A DNA stretch of 64,000 nt from Pseudomonas putida (lineage in GTDB: Bacteria; Pseudomonadota; Gammaproteobacteria; Pseudomonadales; Pseudomonadaceae): positions 62,001 to 126,000 of the forward strand of contig NZ_JAETZZ010000005.1 of assembly GCF_022627325.1 (NCBI RefSeq). The letters are read 5' to 3'. The first letter of the stretch is position 1. The number at the start of each line of letters is the position of its first letter. Position numbers and translations under genes: made by a program. Shown here in pieces: positions 51,958-61,916 of the stretch. Below the pieces are notes generated by a model, which saw nothing but the letters and a program-made list of their open reading frames with translations, searched no databases and was not told where the DNA came from.

Positions 51958-52163
51958 ATGTCCCGCCTGAACGAGGAAAGCGCGATCAGGTTTCAACGCG
52001 AACTGGAAGCGCTCGACGAAGACCTGCGCAAAGCAAGAATGAGTTCACCCTGGCAGGTCCTGATACCGTTTACCTTGGGCATGGGCATGGGCTAGGGCTG
52101 GCTGGACTTGTGGCAGTTATTCTGGTGATGAAAAGGCTAAAGCGCCATGAACTGGCAAAATAG
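51958..52163 (+). pseudogene. Small membrane protein gene, apparently frameshifted
   Basis: ATG 51958 with GAGGAA upstream opens a 45-codon frame (MSRLNEESAIRFQRELEALD, ending LGMGMG) that stops at TAG 52093-52095 in the middle of a membrane helix. A different frame continues without a stop from the same spot as LGLAGLVAVILVMKRLKRHELAK to 52163, completing a helix and a basic tail. The break lies in the repeated GGGCATGGGCATGGGC stretch, a typical slippage site. Intact, it would be a protein of about 70 residues: charged N-terminus, one helix, basic C-terminus. A programmed shift is possible but less likely. Confidence 0.5.
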
Positions 52164-52224
52164 TGAACATCTGAAAGGGGGGCAGTGCGAGGGGTTCTTG
52201 AGAGAGGCTGGCGTAAATGGAGGC

Positions 52225-52327
52225 GGCCCCACCAGCCACACCCCGGCACTCGATGTTCCCGCTATGGCTGCTCCCTTCCGGGCCTGACCAGGTTAACGGG
52301 TAATCAATGCGGGGGGACCGATGGGGC
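52225..52327 (-). ncRNA. ffs: Signal recognition particle 4.5S RNA
   Basis: On the minus strand the conserved apical domain (GGTCAGGCCCGGAAGGGAGC, then AGCC) lies at 52266-52290. Flanking arms GGCCCCA (near 52327) and TGGGGCC (near 52230) close the long hairpin. It binds Ffh and targets membrane proteins. Ends are estimated to within a few bases. Confidence 0.9.
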
Positions 52328-52522
52328 CACCACTACGCGGCTCGCCAAGTAGCGAGCCGCGCCATTGTACCGGTCTGGGGCGAAGTTACAACCTTTAACC
52401 GGAGAAAAAGTCATCATTTCTCAATGACTTGTCCAGATCCAGGGGCCTGGCCTGGCCTCATCGCCGGCAAGCCGGCTTCCACAGGGGTGGCGCCGAGCCT
52501 GGCGGCGATCAGGCCTGGACGA
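52328..52522. repeat. ffs upstream region with a single REP sequence
   Basis: A REP copy (CTCATCGCCGGCAAGCCGGC then TTCCACAGG) lies at 52458-52486, just downstream of ligA. The rest (52328-52450) should hold the ffs promoter; I see no gene. Confidence 0.65.
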
Positions 52523-54856
<2,334 letters not shown>

Positions 54857-54872
54857 TCAGGTTCTCTTGCAA

Positions 54873-54900
54873 AGCAAAAGAGCAGCCCTAGGCTGCTCTT
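54873..54900 (-). terminator. Terminator-like hairpin between zipA and ligA
   Basis: Perfect 10-bp stem (AAGAGCAGCC 54878-54887 / GGCTGCTCTT 54891-54900) with a 3-nt loop, followed on the minus strand by TTTTGCTTTG. It ends 24 nt before the ligA ATG, leaving no room for a full promoter after it. ligA must rely on read-through or on a promoter overlapping the hairpin. Confidence 0.7.
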
Positions 54901-54953
54901 GCGCTTGAAACGAAGCGAGCAAGACCAGGGCAGGGTCCGCTCGCTCGATGACA

Positions 54954-55838
54954 TCAGCGTTTCTGGGTCAGCGCGCGGCGCTCGAACTCGACGATGCGCT
55001 GGCGGTAATGCTCGATGGTCTGGGCGGTCAGCACGCTGCGCTGGTCATCCTTGAGCTCACCATTGAGCTCGTGGGCCAGCTTGCGCGCTGCGGCGACCAT
55101 CACATCGAAGGCCTGCTTCGGATGGCGCGGGCCTGGCAGCCCGAGGAAGAAGCTGACCGCGCGCGTGCTGAAGTGATCGATGTCGTCCAGGTCGAAGATG
55201 CCGGGCTTGACAGCGTTGGCCATGGAGAACAGGACTTCGCCGTGACCGGCCATGCTTTCATGACGATGGAAGATGTCCATCTCGCCGAAGCGCAAACCAC
55301 TTTCAAGAATGTTCTGCAGCAGCGCCGGGCCCTTGAAGCCACCTTCATCACGCGAGATGACGCTGATCACCAGCACCTCTTCGACCGGTGGCAGCTCCTT
55401 GGCAGCACTGCCCGCGGCAGCAAAACCACCGTTGCGGTTGTTGTCGGCAGCGAAATCGTCGTCGGCATCGGCGAACAGGTCGGGCTCGCGCGGCTCGGCC
55501 ACCAGGTCCAGGTCGCCCTGCGGCTGCACTTCAGCGGCACGTTTGCCACGCTTGCTGGCCTTGGCCGGTTTCTGCTCGCGCTCGCGCTCACGCGCCGGCG
55601 CACTGAGCGACGGCAGGTCGCTTTCGTCCAGCTCCGGCTCCTTCTGGGTATCGAGCACGCGCGACGGGCCCAAGACCTCGGCGCTGCCTTCCTCGTCCGG
55701 GAGGTTGGAATAACTGCGATCCAGACGGAACTTCAACTTGCCTTTTCCGCCGCGCATGCGGCGCCAGCCGTCGAAAAGAATACCGGCGATGACAATGATG
55801 CCGATGAGGATCAGCCACTCGCGCAGACCGATTTCCAT
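54954..55838 (-). CDS. zipA: Cell division protein ZipA
   Basis: A 294-residue bitopic divisome protein anchoring FtsZ to the membrane. N-terminal helix ([20 protein letters not shown]), basic patch ([14 protein letters not shown]), variable acidic linker and C-terminal FtsZ-binding domain (about 155-290: [49 protein letters not shown]). Start 55838 matches the family N-terminus; longer frames read into the leader. Order smc-zipA-ligA is standard in pseudomonads. Confidence 0.93.
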   Translation of the reverse strand: MEIGLREWLILIGIIVIAGILFDGWRRMRGGKGKLKFRLDRSYSNLPDEEGSAEVLGPSRVLDTQKEPELDESDLPSLSAPAREREREQKPAKASKRGKRAAEVQPQGDLDLVAEPREPDLFADADDDFAADNNRNGGFAAAGSAAKELPPVEEVLVISVISRDEGGFKGPALLQNILESGLRFGEMDIFHRHESMAGHGEVLFSMANAVKPGIFDLDDIDHFSTRAVSFFLGLPGPRHPKQAFDVMVAAARKLAHELNGELKDDQRSVLTAQTIEHYRQRIVEFERRALTQKR

Positions 55839-56042
55839 GTAATCCCGTGCCTCTATAAAAATATGCTTGAAAACAAAGGCTTCAAAGCCCTTTAACACGT
55901 GGCGCCAACTCTATGTTCTGACAGGCGTTTTACCCACGCATAAAACGAGTGACATTAAGCTAGCACGACCAAAGACAACTTTACACCGTCTGTCGCACAT
56001 GGCGGGGGCATTTACCTGCACATTCCGCCTTCTCTTGGCTCA

Positions 56043-59000
56043 TCAGGCGTCGACCATGGCCAGTGCCTCCTCCACATCCACTGCAACGAGACGTGAACAC
56101 CCAGGCTCGTGCATGGTCACCCCCATCAATTGATCCGCCATCTCCATGGCAATCTTGTTATGCGTGATGTAGATGAACTGCACGCTTTCACTCATCTCCT
56201 TGACCAACCGGGCATACCGGCCGACGTTGGCATCGTCCAGCGGCGCATCGACCTCGTCGAGCATGCAGAACGGTGCGGGGTTCAGCTTGAAAATGGCAAA
56301 CACCAGCGCCAATGCGGTCAGTGCCTTCTCGCCGCCGGACAGCAGATGGATGGTGCTGTTCTTCTTGCCAGGCGGGCGCGCCATAATCGTCACCCCTGTA
56401 TCGAGTAAATCTTCGCCCGTCAGTTCCAGATAAGCGCTGCCACCACCGAAAACTTTTGGGAAAAGTGCCTGTAATCCGGCATTTATCTGATCAAAGGTAT
56501 CCTTGAAGCGGGTGCGGGTTTCCTTGTCGATCTTGCGGATGACGTTTTCCAGGGTCTCCAGCGCCTCGACCAGATCGGCGTCCTGGGCATCGAGGTAGCG
56601 CTTGCGCTCGGATTGCTGTTCGTACTCCTCGATCGCAGCCAGGTTGATCGCGCCCAGGCGCTGAATACGGGCGTCGATCTGCTCCAGCTCCTGCTCGGTG
56701 CCCTGTTCGCTGGCCTCGGCCTCGACAGTGGCAAGCACACCCTGGAGGTCGTAGCCGTCGGCCAACAATTGCTCCTGTAAGGTCTTGCGTCGTACATCCA
56801 GCCCCTGGCACTCCAGGCGCAGCTGCTCGAGCTGGCCGCGCAGCAACTGCGCCTGCTGCTCGGCCTGGGTGCGGCGCTTTTCGGCGTCGCGCAGGGCGCG
56901 ATCGGCGTCGTCCATGTGCAGGCGCGCCTGGCGCATTTCTTCGTCGACGCTCATGCGCCGCTCAAGCAGTTCTTCCAGCTTCAGGCGCAGCTCTTCCAGC
57001 GGCGCCTCGCCCTCTTCCAGGTTCAGGCTCAACTGCTCCTGCCGCTCACTCAGGCGGGCCGCCTGTAGCTCCAGGCGCTCCAGTGCCTGGCGGGTCGAGT
57101 CGTGCTGGGCGCGCAGCGAACCCAGGCGCACAGCCAACTGGTGGGCATGATCCTTGTGCTGGCGAGCTTCCTGGCGGACCCGGTCAAGGCCTTCGCGCAA
57201 GGTATCGCGGCGGGCCATCAACTGTTCGCGTTGCTCGGTGTCCTGGGCCATCAGGTCCAGGGCCTCCTGCAGCACCAGGCGGGCTTCGCCCAGCTGCTCT
57301 TGCTCCAGGGCGCGCTGCTCCTGAAGCTCGCTCAATTCTTCCTGCAGCCGGCGCCGACGCAGCTCGACCTGTTCGGCACGGGCCCGGCCTGCCGACAGGC
57401 TGGCCTTGAACTCGCCATGCTGGCGGCTTTCTTCCTGGGTGCGCCGGCGCAGCTGCTCGCGCTGCTCTTCCAGGCCCAGTTGCTGCTCACGCAAGGCTTG
57501 CAGCTGCTGCTCCGTGTGCTCCAGCGTAGCTTCCAGCTCCAGCTGCTCATGGCCGAGGCGCTCGATTTCCTGCGCCCGCGCCAGCACCCCACCCTGGGCT
57601 TCGCTGCCGCGGCTGACGCGCAGAAAATGCCGCCCAACCCAGTAGCCGTCGCGGCTGACCAGGCTCTGGCCTTCGTCAAGGCCGGCGCGCTCAGCGAGGG
57701 CTTGAGCCAGGTCTTCGACTGGCCGCACCTGGGCCAGCCAAGGGGCCAGGTCGGTGTGCCCCTCGACCTTGTCGAGCAAGCTGCCGGGCCGGCGCGCACC
57801 GTCCTGCCCCGCCACCAACAGACGCAACTCGCCTTGCTCCAGCCCGGCAAAATCCAAGCCGTTGAAGCCGTCCACCAGCACCGCTTGCAGGTCAGCGCCC
57901 AATACGGTTTCCACCGCCAGCTCCCAACCCGGCTCCACACGCAGCCCTTGCGCCAGGCGTGGCCGCTGCTCCAGCCCTTGCTCGCGCAACCAGTCGGCAG
58001 CTCCTGCACCGGGTTCGAGCGCAGCTTGCTGCAACGCCTCCAGGGATGCCAGGCGGCCGCCCAGACGCTGCAAGTCGCCTTGCTGTTGCTGCTGAGCCTG
58101 GGTCGCCTGCTGCAATTGCGCGCGTAGGCCCTCCAGGCGCTCGACCACCTGTTCTTCGGACAACTGCAGCTCTTCAAGCAGCATCTCGCTGGCAGCCAAC
58201 TGCTCGGACAGCTCCAGCATGGCGCTTTCCTGCGGGTCAGCGCCCAACTGGTCGCGTTCCTCACCCAACTTGCGCTGGCGCTCGGCCAAGCGCTCCAGGC
58301 TGGCTTCCAGTTGCTGCAGGCGCGACTGCTGCACTTCGGCCTGGCGCCGCGGCTCGGCAGAGCGGGTGTTGAAGCTGTCCCACTGCTCCTGCCAGCCGTG
58401 CATGCCCAGTTCGGCCTCTTCGAGGGTGGCGGCAGCCTCTTCGGCTGCCGCCAGGGTCATTTCCTGCTCCGGTTCGAGCATCGCCAGCTCTTCACCGAGG
58501 GTCGCCAGCAGGGTGCGGTCATGCCCAAGGTGTGACTCGGTTTCCTGGCGCGTGCGCTCGGCTTCCTTCAGGTCATCCTGCAATTGGCGCAGGCGCTGCT
58601 GCCCATGCTGAATGCTCTGCTCGACCCGGGCGATGTCGCCGGCCACCGAATAGAAGCGGCCCTGCACCTGGTTGAAGCGCTCGGACAGCTCATGATGGCC
58701 GTCACGCAGCCGCTCGATGCTCGCATCGGCGTTGCGCTGTTCGGCCACCAGCGCCTCATGGGCCACATCCTGATCGCCGATCACCGACTCGCGCTGGCGT
58801 ACGCGCTCATCCAGATCACGCCAGCGCAGCGCCGCCAGACGCGCTTTGAGCTGACGCTCCTGCGCCTTGTACTCACGGTATTTCTCCGCGGCCTGCGCCT
58901 GGCGGTGCAGGCGTTCGAGCTGGCGCTCAAGCTCATCGCGCAGGTCGGTCAGGCGCGCCAGGTTCTCCTGGGTGCGGCGGATGCGGCTTTCGGTCTCGCG

Positions 59001-59531
59001 GCGGCGCTCCTTGTACTTGGAGATGCCCGCCGCCTCCTCGATGAAGTTGCGCAGCTCCTCGGGCTTGGCCTCGATCAGCTTGGAGATCATGCCCTGTTCG
59101 ATGATCGAGTAGCTGCGCGGGCCCAGGCCAGTGCCGAGGAAGATGTCGGTGATGTCGCGGCGGCGGCATTTGGTGCCGTTCAGGTAATAGGTGTTCTGCC
59201 CGTCACGGGTGACCTTGCGGCGGATGGAGATTTCCGCATAGGCGGCATATTCGCCCAGCAGCGTGGTCTCGCTGTTGTCGAAGACCAGCTCGATGCTGGC
59301 CTGGCTGACCGGCTTGCGGCTGGTGGAGCCGTTGAAGATGACATCGGTCATCGACTCACCGCGCAGGTTCTTCGCCGAGCTTTCGCCCATCACCCAGCGC
59401 ACCGCATCGATGATGTTGGACTTGCCGCAACCATTGGGGCCGACCACGGCGGCCATGTTGCTGGGGAAGTTGACGGTGGTCGGGTCAACGAACGACTTGA
59501 ACCCAGCCAGGCGAATGCACTTCAGCCGCAT
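56043..59531 (-). CDS. smc: Chromosome segregation protein SMC
   Basis: A 1162-residue condensin ATPase. Walker A GPNGCGKSN (about 32-40), two long coiled coils (about 170-500 and 670-1000), a hinge domain (about 510-650), and a C-terminal head with signature LLSGGEKALTALAL (about 1065) and Walker B CMLDEVDAPLDD (about 1093). Full length. The 204-nt gap to zipA (55839-56042) is AT-richer and probably contains the zipA promoter. Confidence 0.95.
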   Translation of the reverse strand: MRLKCIRLAGFKSFVDPTTVNFPSNMAAVVGPNGCGKSNIIDAVRWVMGESSAKNLRGESMTDVIFNGSTSRKPVSQASIELVFDNSETTLLGEYAAYAEISIRRKVTRDGQNTYYLNGTKCRRRDITDIFLGTGLGPRSYSIIEQGMISKLIEAKPEELRNFIEEAAGISKYKERRRETESRIRRTQENLARLTDLRDELERQLERLHRQAQAAEKYREYKAQERQLKARLAALRWRDLDERVRQRESVIGDQDVAHEALVAEQRNADASIERLRDGHHELSERFNQVQGRFYSVAGDIARVEQSIQHGQQRLRQLQDDLKEAERTRQETESHLGHDRTLLATLGEELAMLEPEQEMTLAAAEEAAATLEEAELGMHGWQEQWDSFNTRSAEPRRQAEVQQSRLQQLEASLERLAERQRKLGEERDQLGADPQESAMLELSEQLAASEMLLEELQLSEEQVVERLEGLRAQLQQATQAQQQQQGDLQRLGGRLASLEALQQAALEPGAGAADWLREQGLEQRPRLAQGLRVEPGWELAVETVLGADLQAVLVDGFNGLDFAGLEQGELRLLVAGQDGARRPGSLLDKVEGHTDLAPWLAQVRPVEDLAQALAERAGLDEGQSLVSRDGYWVGRHFLRVSRGSEAQGGVLARAQEIERLGHEQLELEATLEHTEQQLQALREQQLGLEEQREQLRRRTQEESRQHGEFKASLSAGRARAEQVELRRRRLQEELSELQEQRALEQEQLGEARLVLQEALDLMAQDTEQREQLMARRDTLREGLDRVRQEARQHKDHAHQLAVRLGSLRAQHDSTRQALERLELQAARLSERQEQLSLNLEEGEAPLEELRLKLEELLERRMSVDEEMRQARLHMDDADRALRDAEKRRTQAEQQAQLLRGQLEQLRLECQGLDVRRKTLQEQLLADGYDLQGVLATVEAEASEQGTEQELEQIDARIQRLGAINLAAIEEYEQQSERKRYLDAQDADLVEALETLENVIRKIDKETRTRFKDTFDQINAGLQALFPKVFGGGSAYLELTGEDLLDTGVTIMARPPGKKNSTIHLLSGGEKALTALALVFAIFKLNPAPFCMLDEVDAPLDDANVGRYARLVKEMSESVQFIYITHNKIAMEMADQLMGVTMHEPGCSRLVAVDVEEALAMVDA

Positions 59532-59534
59532 CGG

Positions 59535-60194
59535 TCAGCCTCGGGCCAGCGCCGCCAGCACCAGGTCGCAACTGCGCTGGCAATAGGCGGTGAGTACCTC
59601 GCGGATGCGCGGCAGTTCACGGGCCACCACGGCGTCTAGCAGGTGGGCGAACAGGTCAAGGTAATCGAGCATGTTGGCTTGGCGCTGATCGAGGGCCAGG
59701 TAATAGGCTCGGCTCATGGCCGGCTGCAGGTTTTCGACGGTTTCCTGCAGGTAAGGATTGTCGGCGAACGGATAGGCGGCGCGCATTACAGCAAAACTGT
59801 CGGCGACGAAGGCTTTGATGTCACCCCGTTCACGGGCCTGCTGCAGGCGTTGCTGGATGTCCAGAAACGGGCGCAGGTCCGCATCGAGGCGCCATTTCTG
59901 AGCAACGGCATTACCCAGCAGGATGTAGAACTCGCCCATGAGGGCACACAGGCTGCGCACACTGCGTTCGTCGAGCCGAGTCACATGAGCGCCGCGGCGC
60001 GGCAGGATCGCAACCAGATGGCGACGTTCGAGGATCAGCAACGCTTCACGCACCGAGCCGCGGCTGACATTCAGCGCCTGGGTGACCTTCTGCTCCTGGA
60101 TGCGCTCACCCGGCGCGAGCTCGCCGCGGATGATGCGTTCGGCCAGGTAGTCGGCGATCTGCTCGGAGAGGCTGTCCGGCGCCTTGAACGTCAT
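59535..60194 (-). CDS. GntR-family regulator, FadR/VanR (FCD) type
   Basis: A 219-residue repressor-type regulator. N-terminal winged helix (SEQIADYLAERIIRGELAPG, VSRGSVREALLILERRHLV), C-terminal FCD effector domain of about 130 residues with metal-ligand-type residues. Divergent from xdhAB across a 267-nt gap containing two matched inverted repeats, which suggests purine-linked control of xdh. The effector is unknown. It ends 4 nt before the smc start and may be co-transcribed into smc. Confidence 0.85.
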   Translation of the reverse strand: MTFKAPDSLSEQIADYLAERIIRGELAPGERIQEQKVTQALNVSRGSVREALLILERRHLVAILPRRGAHVTRLDERSVRSLCALMGEFYILLGNAVAQKWRLDADLRPFLDIQQRLQQARERGDIKAFVADSFAVMRAAYPFADNPYLQETVENLQPAMSRAYYLALDQRQANMLDYLDLFAHLLDAVVARELPRIREVLTAYCQRSCDLVLAALARG

Positions 60195-60371
60195 GGTTTT
60201 CCTTCGAAATCATTGAACTGGGCACAAGTGGGCGATTGTAGCGCACTTGGCCAGCCGTCGCGCAGAGGGGCGACAGCCTTTATTTGTGCTGCCAGGCAAC
60301 GGTAAAGGCGGCCCGATCTATGCTTTATATATCGGCAGGCTGGGCGGCCAGACCTTCGTGTGGAGAATTTC

Positions 60372-60410
60372 TTGACCCTTAAGTCAGAAAATTATTGACC
60401 AGCGTGTCAG
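60372..60410. promoter_or_regulatory. Twin operator candidate in the xdhA promoter region
   Basis: TTGACC-N5-GTCAG occurs twice, at 60372-60387 (spacer CTTAA) and 60395-60410 (spacer AGCGT). Each contains the inverted repeat TGAC-N6-GTCA, and the copies are 23 bp apart, about two helical turns. They lie 52-90 nt before the xdhA start. Binding by the divergent GntR regulator is inferred. Confidence 0.6.
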
Positions 60411-60461
60411 CTCTGCTTATTGTCCGCTCAACAACAATAAAACCATTGCGAGGCCATCCCC

Positions 60462-61916
60462 GTGATCCAGTTTCTCGTCAACCAGGAGCTGCGCAGCGAG
60501 CACGCCCTGGACCCGAACATGACGGTGCTGCAGTACCTGCGTGAGCACCTGGGCAAACCCGGCACCAAAGAAGGCTGCGCCAGCGGCGACTGTGGCGCCT
60601 GCACCGTGGTGGTCGGCGAGCTGACCCAGGATGATCAAGGCCAGGACAGCCTGCGCTACCGCAGCCTCAACTCCTGCCTGACCTTCGTTTCGTCGCTGCA
60701 TGGCAAGCAGCTGATCAGCGTCGAGGGCCTCAAGCACCAGGGCGAACTGCACAGCGTGCAACAAGCCATGGCCGACTGCCATGGTTCGCAATGCGGCTTC
60801 TGTACCCCAGGCTTCGTCATGTCGTTGTTCGCCCTGCAGAAGAACAGCCAGGGCCACGACCTGCATCAGGCCCAGGAAGCGCTGGCGGGCAACCTGTGCC
60901 GCTGCACTGGCTACCGGCCGATTCTCGATGCCGCCGAACAGAGCTGCCGCCAGCCGTGCCGCGATCAGTTCGACGCGCAGAAGGCCCAGACCATCAGCCG
61001 CCTCAAAGCCATCGAGCCGACCCAGACCGGCGAGCTCAACAGCGGCGACAAACGCTGCCTGGTGCCGCTGACCGTAGCCGACTTGGCCGACCTCTACAGC
61101 TCGCACCCCGAAGCGCGGTTGCTGGCCGGTGGCACCGACCTGGCGCTGGAGGTCACCCAGTTCCACAAGACTTTGCCGGTGATGATCTACGTCGGCCACG
61201 TGGCCGAACTCAAACGCATCGACAAGACCGCCAGCCACCTGGAAATCGGCGCTGCCACACCGCTGACCGATTGCTATGGCGCGCTCAACGAGGAATACCC
61301 TGATTTCGGCGACTTGCTGCACCGTTTTGCGTCGCTGCAGATCCGCAACCAGGGCACCCTGGGCGGCAACATCGGCAACGCCTCACCGATTGGCGACTCA
61401 CCGCCCTTGCTGATCGCCCTCGATGCGCAGATCGTGCTGCGCCAGGGCGACCGCCAGCGCACGATGCCGCTGGAGGACTACTTCATCGACTACCGCATCA
61501 CTGCCCGCCAGGACAGCGAATTCATCGAGAAGATCATCGTACCGCGCGCCAGCAATGACTGGGCCTTCCGCGCCTATAAAGTCTCCAAGCGCCTGGATGA
61601 CGACATCTCGGCTGTGTGTGGCGCCTTCAACCTGAGCATCGAAGACGGCGTGGTCAGCGGGGTACGCATCGCCTTCGGTGGCATGGCCGCGATCCCCAAA
61701 CGTGCCCGCGCCTGTGAAGCTGCCCTTCGCGGCAAGCCGTGGAACCAGGCGAGCCTGGAGCGCGCCTGCCAGGCCCTGGCCGAGGACTTCACCCCGCTCA
61801 GCGACTTCCGCGCCAGCAAGGAATACCGCCTGCTGACCGCGCAGAACCTGCTGCGCAAGTACTTCATCGAACAGCAAACGCCGCACATCGAAACCCGGGT
61901 GACCGACTATGTCTAA
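60462..61916 (+). CDS. xdhA: Xanthine dehydrogenase, FAD/2Fe-2S subunit
   Basis: A 484-residue subunit of the cytoplasmic xanthine dehydrogenase (hypoxanthine/xanthine to urate). Two [2Fe-2S] clusters in the N-terminal 160 residues (C39, C44, C47, C72; then CGFC and CRCTGY), followed by the FAD domain (ARLLAGGTDLALEV, LGGNIGNASPIGDSPP). Start GTG 60462. The two operator-like repeats upstream point to regulation by the divergent GntR protein. Overlaps xdhB by 8 nt. Confidence 0.94.
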   Translation: MIQFLVNQELRSEHALDPNMTVLQYLREHLGKPGTKEGCASGDCGACTVVVGELTQDDQGQDSLRYRSLNSCLTFVSSLHGKQLISVEGLKHQGELHSVQQAMADCHGSQCGFCTPGFVMSLFALQKNSQGHDLHQAQEALAGNLCRCTGYRPILDAAEQSCRQPCRDQFDAQKAQTISRLKAIEPTQTGELNSGDKRCLVPLTVADLADLYSSHPEARLLAGGTDLALEVTQFHKTLPVMIYVGHVAELKRIDKTASHLEIGAATPLTDCYGALNEEYPDFGDLLHRFASLQIRNQGTLGGNIGNASPIGDSPPLLIALDAQIVLRQGDRQRTMPLEDYFIDYRITARQDSEFIEKIIVPRASNDWAFRAYKVSKRLDDDISAVCGAFNLSIEDGVVSGVRIAFGGMAAIPKRARACEAALRGKPWNQASLERACQALAEDFTPLSDFRASKEYRLLTAQNLLRKYFIEQQTPHIETRVTDYV

